From Deltaproteobacteria bacterium (GTDB lineage Bacteria; Myxococcota_A; UBA796; GCA-2862545), in the NCBI GenBank assembly GCA_007693595.1, contig REDI01000002.1:1-64000 (forward strand): 64,000 bases of DNA. Reading direction: 5' to 3'. The position numbers and the translations under genes were made by a program. A model generated the notes under the pieces. That model worked only from the letters and a program-made list of their open reading frames with translations, was not told the DNA's origin and ran no database searches. Position 1 is the stretch's first letter, and each line of letters starts with the position of its first letter. Positions 1-7,814 of this stretch are shown piece after piece.

Positions 1-391
1 AGTGTTCATCGCCCTCTTCGAGCACGTCGACGTCGAGGATCGTGCCGCGACCGTCCTCGCCTTCGGGGCTGTTGCACAGATAGACCGTCTCGAGGTCCTC
101 GGAGTCATCGCCTTGAAGACCGTAGGTGATCGCGACGCCTCCGTGCTCGCAGTTCTCGTCCCCGACATCGAGATCCTCGATCGAGACGAAGGCCGCCGCG
201 CCGTCGGTCCCGTCTTCCCCATCGGCGCCGGCCGCCCCGTCGAAGACCGTCTCGCGGCTGCCGTCGGGGCAAGAGATGGTGGTCGAGCCATCGGCGTTGG
301 CGGAGACCGTGCACGGCACCGGCGTCTCGATGCAGCCAGAGAGCGCGATCAACGCGACGACAGCGGTGGAGGAGAGGCGAAGTCCAAGCAT
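1..391 (-). CDS. DUF7151-type repeat lipoprotein, 5' part only
   Basis: This is the first 130 codons of a gene that runs off the left edge of the window. The protein starts MLGLRLSS and has a lipoprotein signal with a lipobox ending LSGC (Cys 20). It continues ETPVPCTV and STTISCPDG, then an Asp/Gly-rich collagen-like hinge, then the first Cys-Gly-Gly ... Cys-Asn module. The order and wording match the start of the 1214-residue protein encoded at 594-4238, so the two are tandem paralogues. The start at 391 has a GGGAGA ribosome site just upstream. A surface-exposed, lipid-anchored repeat protein is inferred; the ligand is unknown. Total length and C-terminal domain cannot be seen here. Confidence 0.85.
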   Translation of the reverse strand, partial: MLGLRLSSTAVVALIALSGCIETPVPCTVSANADGSTTISCPDGSRETVFDGAAGADGEDGTDGAAAFVSIEDLDVGDENCEHGGVAITYGLQGDDSEDLETVYLCNSPEGEDGRGTILDVDVLEEGDEH

Positions 392-424
392 GGGGATCTC
401 CCTTGGGTGGGCATGAGGTCCCGG

Positions 425-453
425 CTTGTAGTCTTCTGCGCGATCGCTGTCAA
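425..453 (-). promoter_or_regulatory. sigma70-type promoter of the left repeat lipoprotein
   Basis: On the minus strand a perfect -35 box TTGACA (448-453) is followed by a 17-base spacer and TACAAG (425-430, four of six matches to TATAAT). Transcription would begin near 418, leaving a leader of about 27 bases before the ATG at 391. The placement just upstream of a gene with a good ribosome site makes this one of the most convincing promoters in the window. Confidence 0.65.
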
Positions 454-462
454 CATGAAACG

Positions 463-497
463 TGAACCCAGTTCACCTGGCTTGAACCCAGGTCACC
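463..497 (-). promoter_or_regulatory. paired direct repeats upstream of the -35 box (activator site?)
   Basis: Two 15-base direct repeats, TGAACCCAGTTCACC (463-477) and TGAACCCAGGTCACC (483-497), differ at one base and are spaced exactly 20 bases apart, two helical turns. They lie directly upstream of the -35 box, about 45 to 80 bases before the predicted transcription start, where activators of response-regulator type usually bind. Binding is inferred from geometry only. Confidence 0.45.
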
Positions 498-551
498 CGT
501 CTCATGGAGGGCTCACGAGCGGCCCCGGCTTCGCTCCTGGGTCCCGGAGGC

Positions 552-589
552 GCCGCGGTCTCGCCCACCACGACGAGCGAGACCGCGGC
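552..589 (-). terminator. hairpin terminator after the 1214-residue repeat lipoprotein
   Basis: A perfect 13-bp stem (552-564 pairing with 577-589) with a 12-base loop begins five bases after the stop codon of the gene ending at 594. There is no clear T-run after it on the minus strand, so it may act as a stabilising 3' hairpin or a weak terminator. It separates this gene from the promoter of its paralogue at 391. Confidence 0.6.
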
Positions 590-593
590 CGGA

Positions 594-3500
594 TCATCGG
601 CAGATCTCGTCCTGGAAGAGGGTCCGAAGTAGGTTGTTCGCCATGTCAGGCCCCATCTCGGAGGGGATGACGTCGTTCGCGAAGCCGAGCATCATGGTCT
701 GGTGGCTCGACCCCACGACGGCACAGCTCCGGTCGCCGACCCGACAGTAGGACGTCGCGGTGTCGCTGGTCCGCTGCATCGACCAGCTCGGAGACACGTC
801 CGACTCGAAGTAGGGAACCAAGTTGACCAGGTCCACCGTGGAACCCACCGCCCCACCCCGGAGCGGATCCAGCGGGCTCATGCTTTCGAATACGCCCCAG
901 AACTCATAGGTCACGTCGAAGAGGGAGGCCAGTTCGGCCCCTCTGGATTGATCCGAGACGATCAGCCGCCCACCCCTATCGAGGTAAGCCTGCATGGCGC
1001 TCTGATCTTCGGAGCTGATCGCCGTCACGCCTCGCGCGTCCTGATTGAAGATGATCACCGCTTCGGCGTTGGCTTCGTCCGCACCCGTGACGGCTTCACG
1101 GATCGTACCTCTGGGATGGTACTCGAAGTTGCTGGAGGCTTCCATGGCCGCAAGGCCTGACTCGATCTCGTCGAACAGCCCGGCATACTTCTCGCCGCCC
1201 CCGTAGTAGTAGACGCTCATGCGGTCCAGGCAGGCATCGGGGACGAAGCCTGAACCACCCGCCCCATTGCAGACGACAAAGAAGTCCATGTCGGGGGGGG
1301 TTTCGCCCTCGAGGCCGTAGTAGACCTGAACGCCACCGGCCTCACAGCCTCCCTCTCCGGGCTTGAGATCCTGCACAAAGAAGACGGCGGACAACCCATC
1401 GGAGCCCGGAGACCCCTCGCTGCCTTCCTCCCCATTGCAGACTGGGAACTCCTCGGCTGGGTCCCCGACCTCGAACACCCATCCTCCCGCCGGACACTCG
1501 TCGAGGTCCGCCGGCCGGACGTCGAGGTGTGCGTCTTCGCCGGGGGAGCCGTCCTCGCCGGGTGCCCCATTGCAGACCTCGTGCTCTTCGACCGGATCAC
1601 CGGAGCGGATCACGACGCCTCCGAAGCGGCACCGTTCGCTGGAGTCGACGTACTCGACCTCGATGAATCCAGACGCGCCGTCCGCCCCGTTGCAAAGTAT
1701 GAAATCACCGATCCAGCCGTCGGTCGTCCCGTAGCGAACCAGCACACCGCCGTTCCCGGCCTCGCAACGATCGTCGCCGTCCAAGATCTCTACCGTCTCG
1801 ATCACGGCCGAGGCCCCATCGGAACCCGAAGTTCCATCCGCGCCGTTGCACACCTCGTGAGAGCGAAGATCATCCGCATCGAACCCATAGCGGATCTCGA
1901 CCCCGCCGGAGGGGCAGCGCTCGCTCGCGTCGAACTCTTCGATCTCGAGGATCGGCGTCGCGCCCGGGGGGCCCGTCTCGCCCTCGGGGCCGTCTGCCCC
2001 GTTGCACAAGGGGAACTCCCCGCTCAGGCCGTCGGTGGTGCCATAGCGGACGAGCACGCCGCCGTTCCCCGCTTCGCACCGTGCGTCCCCGACCGGGATC
2101 TCCTCGGTCTCGATCACGGCCGAGGCCCCATCGGAACCCGAAGTTCCATCCGCGCCGTTGCACACCTCGTGAGAGCGAAGATCATCCGCATCGAACCCAT
2201 AGCGGATCTCGACCCCGCCGGAGGGGCAGCGCTCGCTCGCGTCGAACGCTTCGATCTCGAGGATCGGCGTCGCGCCCGGGGGGCCCGTCTCGCCTGGGGG
2301 ACCCTCGAGGCCGTTGCAGAGCTCGATGGTCGTCAGCTCATCGTCGGTGTCCAGGCCGAAGGACAGGGCGTAGCCCCCCGTCTCGCAGCGCTCATCGCCC
2401 GGATCGATCCGCACCGCCTCAAAGACCGGCCGGCCCTCGCTGCCCCCCGAGCCATCGACGCCGTTGCAGATCTCGACCAGCTCGAGATCCTCGCCCTCGT
2501 AGCCATAGGCGATGACGATCCCGCCCGCCGGGCACTCATCGGTCGTGGCAGGGGTGACGTTGAACACCGCGTTGCGCCCGTCGGAGCCGTCCGCGCCATC
2601 ACACAAGAGGAAGCTGTCGAGATCTTCGCCGGCGACCCCATAGAAGACCTCGACCCCGGAGATGCCGAGCCCACAGCGCTCATCCTCAGCGGTGAACGTA
2701 TCGATATCAAAGACAGCGGAGGCCCCGGCCTCGCCGGCTGACCCCGTGGCGCCGTTGCACACGAGCTCCGTGTCGGGCTCTTCGCCCTCGTAGCCATAGG
2801 TGATGAGGATGCCGCCCTCGTCACACGCCCCGTCGGGGGCGTCGGTCACGGTGAGGACAGCGCCTCGACCATCGACCCCGTCGAGGCCGTCGCAGACGAC
2901 GAAGCTGTCCATCTCATCGCGTGAGTCGCCTTCGTTGCCGAAGAAGACCTCGGTCCCGCCCGCCGGGCAGCGGTCATCGCCTTCCTCGATGACCTCAAAC
3001 TCATAGATGGCCGCCGCACCTGCGGTGCCGTCGGAGCCGGGGGCGCCGTTGCAAACCGGCATCTCGGTGGGGGAGCTCTCGTCGCCGAAGAGCAGGACCA
3101 CCCCCCCGTACTCGCAGTCGTCTTCGTCCGCGTCGACGATCTCGAAGTAGGCGCTGCCTGGCGAACCCGCGCGTCCATCGGCGCCGTTGCAGAGCACGAC
3201 GCGGTCTAGATCATCGGGATCATCGCCTTCGTAGCCATAGATAAGCTCGACACCCCCCTTGCCCTCATCGCACCGATCATCGTCGTCGCCGAACTCCTCG
3301 ACCTCGAACCAGGCAGCCCGCCCGTCGGCGCCCTCGGAGCCATCGGAGCCATCGCACACGTGCACCGTGGTGAGGTCGTCCTCGTCATAGCCATAGACGA
3401 TGGTCACGCCGCCATCGGGGCAGTCCCCCTCGTCGGCTTCTGAGACCGTGAGGATCGCGTCGAGTCCGTCGACCCCATCGATGCCATCGATGCCGTTGCA

Positions 3501-4238
3501 CAGCAAGAAGCTCTCGAGGTCGTCGAGCTCATCGCCCTCGTGGCCGTAGAAGACCTCGACCCCGCTGCGGCCCTCGCCACAGCGCTCGTCCTCGGCCTCG
3601 AAAGACTCGACATCGAACCAGGCGGGGCGCCCTTCCGCTCCATCGCAGACGTGCACCGTCTCGAGATCCTCTTCGTCGTAGCCGTAGACGATGGTCACCC
3701 CGCCGTCGGGGCAGTCCCCTTCGTCGGCCTCGGACACGGTCAAGATCGCGTCGAGTCCATCGACGCCATCGATGCCATCGATGCCGTTACAGACATAGAC
3801 CACCTCGAGGTCGTCGGGATCATCGTCGTCATAGCCATAGGTGACCGCGAGGCCCCCGCTGGGGCAGTTCTCATCGCCCTCGTCCAGCACCTCGACGTCG
3901 AGGATCGTGCCACGGCCGTCTTCGCCATCGGCGGAGTTGCAGAGGTAGACCGTCTGGTGCTCGTCGGAGTCTTCCCCTTCGAGGCCGTAGGTGATGGCGA
4001 CGCCGCCATGCTCGCAGTTCGGATCACCGACCGGCAGATCTTCGAGCGAGACGAAGGCCGTCGAGCCATCCTGGCCGTCCGCTCCGTTGAAGATGGTCTC
4101 GGTGGTGCCGTCGGGGCACGAGATGGTGGTGGACCCATCTTCGTTGCCTACGACCGTACACGGGACCGGGGTCTCGACGCAGCCGGACATGGCGAGGATC
4201 GCGACGATCGTAGTGGAGGCGTAGCTGAGGCGTGTCAT
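594..4238 (-). CDS. 19-module Cys/collagen-like repeat lipoprotein (DUF7151 type) with GATase-like C-terminal domain
   Basis: The 1214-residue protein has a lipoprotein signal (lipobox LAMSGC, Cys 20). About 19 modules of 45-55 residues follow (about residues 44-998). Each has the pattern Cys-x(2-4)-Gly-Gly, a YG or FG motif, an acidic stretch and [VL]C[ND]G, followed by a Gly-x-Asp/Gly-x-x hinge. Each module carries one Cys pair, which suggests a disulfide. Residues about 999-1214 lack the repeats; VIIFNQD, a YLDRGGRLIVSD strand and a helix-rich end recall ThuA/class-I-amidotransferase-like folds. The start at 4238 is chosen for its AGGAG ribosome site and lipoprotein signal; an upstream GTG at 4262 is unlikely. 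An extracellular fibrous, acidic, possibly Ca-binding surface protein is inferred; its role is unknown. Confidence 0.85.
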   Translation of the reverse strand: MTRLSYASTTIVAILAMSGCVETPVPCTVVGNEDGSTTISCPDGTTETIFNGADGQDGSTAFVSLEDLPVGDPNCEHGGVAITYGLEGEDSDEHQTVYLCNSADGEDGRGTILDVEVLDEGDENCPSGGLAVTYGYDDDDPDDLEVVYVCNGIDGIDGVDGLDAILTVSEADEGDCPDGGVTIVYGYDEEDLETVHVCDGAEGRPAWFDVESFEAEDERCGEGRSGVEVFYGHEGDELDDLESFLLCNGIDGIDGVDGLDAILTVSEADEGDCPDGGVTIVYGYDEDDLTTVHVCDGSDGSEGADGRAAWFEVEEFGDDDDRCDEGKGGVELIYGYEGDDPDDLDRVVLCNGADGRAGSPGSAYFEIVDADEDDCEYGGVVLLFGDESSPTEMPVCNGAPGSDGTAGAAAIYEFEVIEEGDDRCPAGGTEVFFGNEGDSRDEMDSFVVCDGLDGVDGRGAVLTVTDAPDGACDEGGILITYGYEGEEPDTELVCNGATGSAGEAGASAVFDIDTFTAEDERCGLGISGVEVFYGVAGEDLDSFLLCDGADGSDGRNAVFNVTPATTDECPAGGIVIAYGYEGEDLELVEICNGVDGSGGSEGRPVFEAVRIDPGDERCETGGYALSFGLDTDDELTTIELCNGLEGPPGETGPPGATPILEIEAFDASERCPSGGVEIRYGFDADDLRSHEVCNGADGTSGSDGASAVIETEEIPVGDARCEAGNGGVLVRYGTTDGLSGEFPLCNGADGPEGETGPPGATPILEIEEFDASERCPSGGVEIRYGFDADDLRSHEVCNGADGTSGSDGASAVIETVEILDGDDRCEAGNGGVLVRYGTTDGWIGDFILCNGADGASGFIEVEYVDSSERCRFGGVVIRSGDPVEEHEVCNGAPGEDGSPGEDAHLDVRPADLDECPAGGWVFEVGDPAEEFPVCNGEEGSEGSPGSDGLSAVFFVQDLKPGEGGCEAGGVQVYYGLEGETPPDMDFFVVCNGAGGSGFVPDACLDRMSVYYYGGGEKYAGLFDEIESGLAAMEASSNFEYHPRGTIREAVTGADEANAEAVIIFNQDARGVTAISSEDQSAMQAYLDRGGRLIVSDQSRGAELASLFDVTYEFWGVFESMSPLDPLRGGAVGSTVDLVNLVPYFESDVSPSWSMQRTSDTATSYCRVGDRSCAVVGSSHQTMMLGFANDVIPSEMGPDMANNLLRTLFQDEICR
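1801..2294 (-). repeat. 312-bp tandem internal duplication in the repeat lipoprotein gene
   Basis: About 180 bases starting at 1801 recur almost base for base starting at 2113, a period of 312 bases or 104 codons, which is exactly two protein modules. Only about one base differs in the core, so this duplication is recent or maintained by gene conversion. Flanking modules are similar only at protein level. Confidence 0.8.
3388..3798 (-). repeat. 291-bp older internal duplication in the repeat lipoprotein gene
   Basis: The stretch near 3400-3507 recurs near 3691-3798, a period of 291 bases or 97 codons (two modules). The encoded residues from DAILTV through GVTIVYGYDE are the same in both copies, although the DNA carries many synonymous differences. 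The conserved protein over diverged DNA indicates selection on the module sequence. Confidence 0.65.
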
Positions 4239-4431
4239 GGAGGACTCCTGGTGTCGGGGCAAGCCATGGACGCTACCAACTCATGTGCCTGGGCGTCAAC
4301 GCGCGCGGCTCCGCTCGGAGGCGCGCGTGCCGAAGACCGCGTCGCATCGACTCGGGCGGACCGAGAGAGCTAGGATCAAGGGTCCTCGGGTTCTCTCCGG
4401 CCAAGGTGGCTCGGTACGCGCAGGAACCGGA

Positions 4432-6762
4432 TCAGCCGTACAGCAGAGTGCAGATCACCACCGCGGCGATGACCCCCGCGAGGTCGGCGGTGAGCGCGGC
4501 GTACATGGCGTGGCGGATGCGCTTGATGCCCACCGCGCCGAAGTAGACCGCGAGCACATAGAAGGTGGTCTCGGTGGAGCCCTGGAAGGTGCTCACCAAG
4601 TAGCCCGCGTAGCTGTCGGGGCCGATCGCAGGATCCGCGATGATGCTGACCAAGACCCCATACGCGCCCGATCCCGAGAGCGGACGCAGCAGGGCCATGG
4701 GCAGCGCCTCACCCGGCAGGCCGACGGCCGAGGTCCACGGGCCAATCAGGCCGACGAACGCGTCGAGGGCCCCCGAGGCGCGGAACATGCCGATGGCGAC
4801 CAGGATCCCAACCAAGAAGGGGATGATGCGCACCGCGACCTGGAAGCCATCGCGGGCGCCGCCGACGAAGGTCTCGTAGACCGGGACGTTGCGGAAGAAG
4901 CCGAAGGCGAGCAGGCCGAGCACGATGAGGGGGATGAGCCAGGGGACTGAGGCCTCGATGTAGGGGCGGGTCCAGGGCAGCAGGGCGAGCGGAATCAGGC
5001 TGAACAAGGCCAGGAGCGCGAGCCCCGTGACCCAGCCGGGGTACGCGGCGCTGGCCTCGTCGGGGAGGGCCTCGGGCTCTTCGTCGGGCGAAGTCGAGGG
5101 CTCTTCCGTCGTGACGGGCTCTGGCTCGTGCGGACTCGAGTCGGCGGTGGGAAGGGGGCCGAGAGGCGTGAAGCGCTGCATGGTCTTGGAGGCGACGATC
5201 GCCACCGCCGTCGAGCAGAGCGTCGCGAAGAGGGTGGTGACGAGGATGCCCCCCGGATCGGCCGAGCCGGTCGCGGCGCGCAGGGCGATGACGCCCGTAG
5301 GTAGGATCGTGACATTCGACGTATTGATCGCCAGAAAGAGCGCCATGGCGTTGGTCGCGGTGCCCGGCCGCTCGTTGAGCTTGTCCAGCTCCTCCATCGC
5401 GCGGATCCCGAAGGGCGTCGCCGCGTTCCCGAGCCCGAGCGCGTTGGCCGACATGTTGAGCACCATCGCCCCCATGGCGGGGTGGTCAGGGGGTACATCG
5501 GGAAAGAGGCGCACCATGAGCGGACGGATCAGCTTGGCGAGGATGGTGAGCAGCCCGCCCGCCTCGCCGACCTTCATGAGCCCCAAGAAGAGCGTCATGA
5601 CGCCGATGAGGCCGATCGCCAGCGTGACGGCTGCACCCGCGGAGTCGATGATGCCCATGCCGAGCGACTCCATCGGCGTGGTCGGACGCACGGTACGCCA
5701 CGTGCCGCGATCCGCGTCGAGCACGGTCGCGCCCGGCTCACCGCCCCCGATGGCGGCGAACCCTGATCGGGTGTTGACCCCGACGGCGCTCAGCCGGGGC
5801 TCGGCGATGGGGGCGAGGTCTTGCCAGGATTCTCCGAACCGGGCTTCGGAGGTGAGCAGCGGAGCGCCGCGGCCCGAGCGCCCGCCGACGATCACCGCCT
5901 CGCCGTCGACCAATCCAGCCGCCGCGCCGATCCGGCCCTGGCTGAGCTTGCCGGCGATCCCCCAGGTCATGCTCACCGGATCGAGGATCTCGGCGGAGGG
6001 GAGCGCTTGTTCGACGAGGTTCTCTCCCCCGACCAACAGCACGCCCTCGGCAGGGAGCTCGAGGAGCTGATGGCCGACCCTTGGCATGCGCGGACCTGGG
6101 TACGCCTCCCAGGCCCGCTTGGCCATGCGGTAGACCAGCAGGGTGGACGCCGCTTGACCATCGGTGGTGATGCCCCCGACGACCACGGGATCGTCGCCCA
6201 TCAGCGCGACGGCCGCCTGCGCTCGAGGCTCCGGCATAGGCGGGAGGCGCTCCCACATCCCCGCATCGGGAGCGTAGCGCCAGGCTCCGGTGACCGGGGC
6301 CTCGCCATCGTGCCCACCGAGCACCAGCACCGAGGCGTCGGGGAGCGTGAGCACGTGAGGCTCGGCGATCGCGATCGGCATCGGATCGGCGCTCGTCCAC
6401 CGTCCGGCCAGCGCATCGAAGCGCTCGACCTGGTTGGTGAGGGTGAGCTCCTCGAGCGCGAAGAGGCGGCGGAGGGTCGAGAGCACGCCGCGCTCCTTGG
6501 CGTATCCCCCGAAGAGCAGCAGGTCCCCATCGGGCAGACCCGCGCTACCCGCGCTGCGCCGTACCGTCGCGGGCGCTTCGAGGGGCTCCCAGCGCTCCCC
6601 GTCGAAGGTCGAAGCGCCTGAGTACCCGACCACCGCCGCGCGTCCATCGGCCAAGCGGGCCACGGTACGGCCCTGCTCCGCCTCGGGAGGGCTCCAGGTG
6701 ATCTGGAACCACGCCGCGAACACAAAGGCGATCAGCACCAGACCGAAGAAGATGCGGTTCAT
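4432..6762 (-). CDS. SpmA-SpmB fusion with a Kelch beta-propeller inserted in the SpmA half
   Basis: A 776-residue membrane protein. Residues 1-20 form the first transmembrane helix of SpmA type. Residues 35-360 are a six-bladed Kelch-like propeller with GG doublets near 85, 149, 196, 245, 293 and 339. Residues 372-530 resume the SpmA nucleoside-recognition/gate domain, with PDVPPDHPAMGAM, LGLGNAATPFG and LAINTSNVTILPT. A charged linker (540-570) leads to SpmB (600-776), with LLRPLSGSGA and FQGSTETTFY. SpmA and SpmB are known from Bacillus spore maturation, and fused forms occur in Gram-negatives, probably as transporters of an unknown solute. The propeller would face the periplasm. The start at 6762 is preferred because SpmA proteins begin this way. 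Confidence 0.85.
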   Translation of the reverse strand: MNRIFFGLVLIAFVFAAWFQITWSPPEAEQGRTVARLADGRAAVVGYSGASTFDGERWEPLEAPATVRRSAGSAGLPDGDLLLFGGYAKERGVLSTLRRLFALEELTLTNQVERFDALAGRWTSADPMPIAIAEPHVLTLPDASVLVLGGHDGEAPVTGAWRYAPDAGMWERLPPMPEPRAQAAVALMGDDPVVVGGITTDGQAASTLLVYRMAKRAWEAYPGPRMPRVGHQLLELPAEGVLLVGGENLVEQALPSAEILDPVSMTWGIAGKLSQGRIGAAAGLVDGEAVIVGGRSGRGAPLLTSEARFGESWQDLAPIAEPRLSAVGVNTRSGFAAIGGGEPGATVLDADRGTWRTVRPTTPMESLGMGIIDSAGAAVTLAIGLIGVMTLFLGLMKVGEAGGLLTILAKLIRPLMVRLFPDVPPDHPAMGAMVLNMSANALGLGNAATPFGIRAMEELDKLNERPGTATNAMALFLAINTSNVTILPTGVIALRAATGSADPGGILVTTLFATLCSTAVAIVASKTMQRFTPLGPLPTADSSPHEPEPVTTEEPSTSPDEEPEALPDEASAAYPGWVTGLALLALFSLIPLALLPWTRPYIEASVPWLIPLIVLGLLAFGFFRNVPVYETFVGGARDGFQVAVRIIPFLVGILVAIGMFRASGALDAFVGLIGPWTSAVGLPGEALPMALLRPLSGSGAYGVLVSIIADPAIGPDSYAGYLVSTFQGSTETTFYVLAVYFGAVGIKRIRHAMYAALTADLAGVIAAVVICTLLYG

Positions 6763-6875
6763 GAGGGGGCGCTCCGGGACCGCTGGCCCCATAACGTCCG
6801 CGCACCGACCGTCCCGACGTAGAGGGTCGAAAGCCCCCTCGCGCCCAATGTCGCGATGGGCTAGAGTCCGCGGCG

Positions 6876-7814
6876 ATGTCGCTGCCAATCGCCCTTCTTC
6901 TGCTCACATCGAGCCCCCCCGCCCACGCCGAGGGGCCCGCCTCGGTGCTGATCGAGGCTCAGCTCCCCGTCGACAACGACGAGGTCGACGTGATCACCGA
7001 GGCGCTGTGGGAACGGTTCGCCCGCCACAACGGCGCTCCTTGGTGGCTGCACGAGAAGAAGATCAAAGACCGCTTCGGCCACTCCCAGCTCGACAACGCA
7101 CAGTTCATCGTCGAGCGCTTTCGGGAGCACGGGCTGCCCGACGCCCTCGCCCTCGCCGCCATCGTCAACGCCCTGATGGAGTCGAGCCTGCTCTCCGATC
7201 GGGTACACCCCGTCAGCAAGGCCGCGGGCCTCTTTCAGTGCTGGCGGAACCCACGGCTCTCGGTCAACCTGCCCGGAGGTGGTGCGGGCAACGGCACCCC
7301 CGGCTTCGACTGGGGCAACGGCGACGGGATCGACGCCACCCGCGAGCAGATGCTCGACCGGGAGCGCAACCTCGACCGCATCGTGTTCGAGCTCCGACAC
7401 GTCGAGAACACCACGGGCAAGGTCTTCTTCGGGGTCGAGCCCGGCGAGTCTTTCGGGGGCTACCTCCTTGAGCGAGCCGAGCAGGGCGCGAGCGTGGCCG
7501 AGCTAGCGGCGCTGTGGGGCCAGCGCATCGAGCGCTATCGACCCAACCCTGGTGGTAGCTATGCCTTCCGAAGCAAGATCGCCGAGCAGCTCTTTGGCGA
7601 TCTGGCCCACGCCGACACGAGCCGCTGGCGCAAGAACACGCGCGCCGAGCCCGCCCCCTGCACGCCCCCGAGCCCCCTGCTCGGCCTGCACCTCGAGCAT
7701 CGGGTCGACGCCCCCTTACAGAGCGGCTGGCGAGCCATGCAGCCCTGGCGGCTCACCGGCGCGGGGCTCAGCTTGTGGCCTGGGCTGGAGCCCGAGCTAC
7801 CGCCGTGCTCGTGA
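6876..7814 (+). CDS. secreted lysozyme-like protein
   Basis: The 312-residue protein has a signal peptide (MSLPIALLLL..., cleavage after about Ala 18 at AHA). Residues about 80-220 resemble the phage-tail-lysozyme/soluble lytic transglycosylase fold: NALMESSLLSD gives the catalytic-type Glu, followed by KAAGLFQCW, matching the usual E-S-x-n-A-x-G-L-x-Q pattern. A Gly-rich insert follows (LPGGGAGNG). The C-terminal 70 residues are not assignable. A role in peptidoglycan turnover or predation-related lysis is plausible. It is divergent from the SpmA-Kelch gene, separated by 113 bases, and its 3' end overlaps the convergent RNase J gene by 18 bases. Confidence 0.65.
   Translation: MSLPIALLLLTSSPPAHAEGPASVLIEAQLPVDNDEVDVITEALWERFARHNGAPWWLHEKKIKDRFGHSQLDNAQFIVERFREHGLPDALALAAIVNALMESSLLSDRVHPVSKAAGLFQCWRNPRLSVNLPGGGAGNGTPGFDWGNGDGIDATREQMLDRERNLDRIVFELRHVENTTGKVFFGVEPGESFGGYLLERAEQGASVAELAALWGQRIERYRPNPGGSYAFRSKIAEQLFGDLAHADTSRWRKNTRAEPAPCTPPSPLLGLHLEHRVDAPLQSGWRAMQPWRLTGAGLSLWPGLEPELPPCS

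Noticed and set aside
1801-2294. Tandem repeats that might be taken for a CRISPR or satellite array
   Set aside because: The period equals two protein modules and stays in frame within one gene; no spacer-repeat pattern is present.
1527-4373. Long open reading frames on the plus strand inside the repeat lipoprotein gene (404 and 277 codons)
   Set aside because: They are antisense to a clearly real, repeat-structured lipoprotein gene; high GC content removes stop codons on the opposite strand, and the translations have no known motif.
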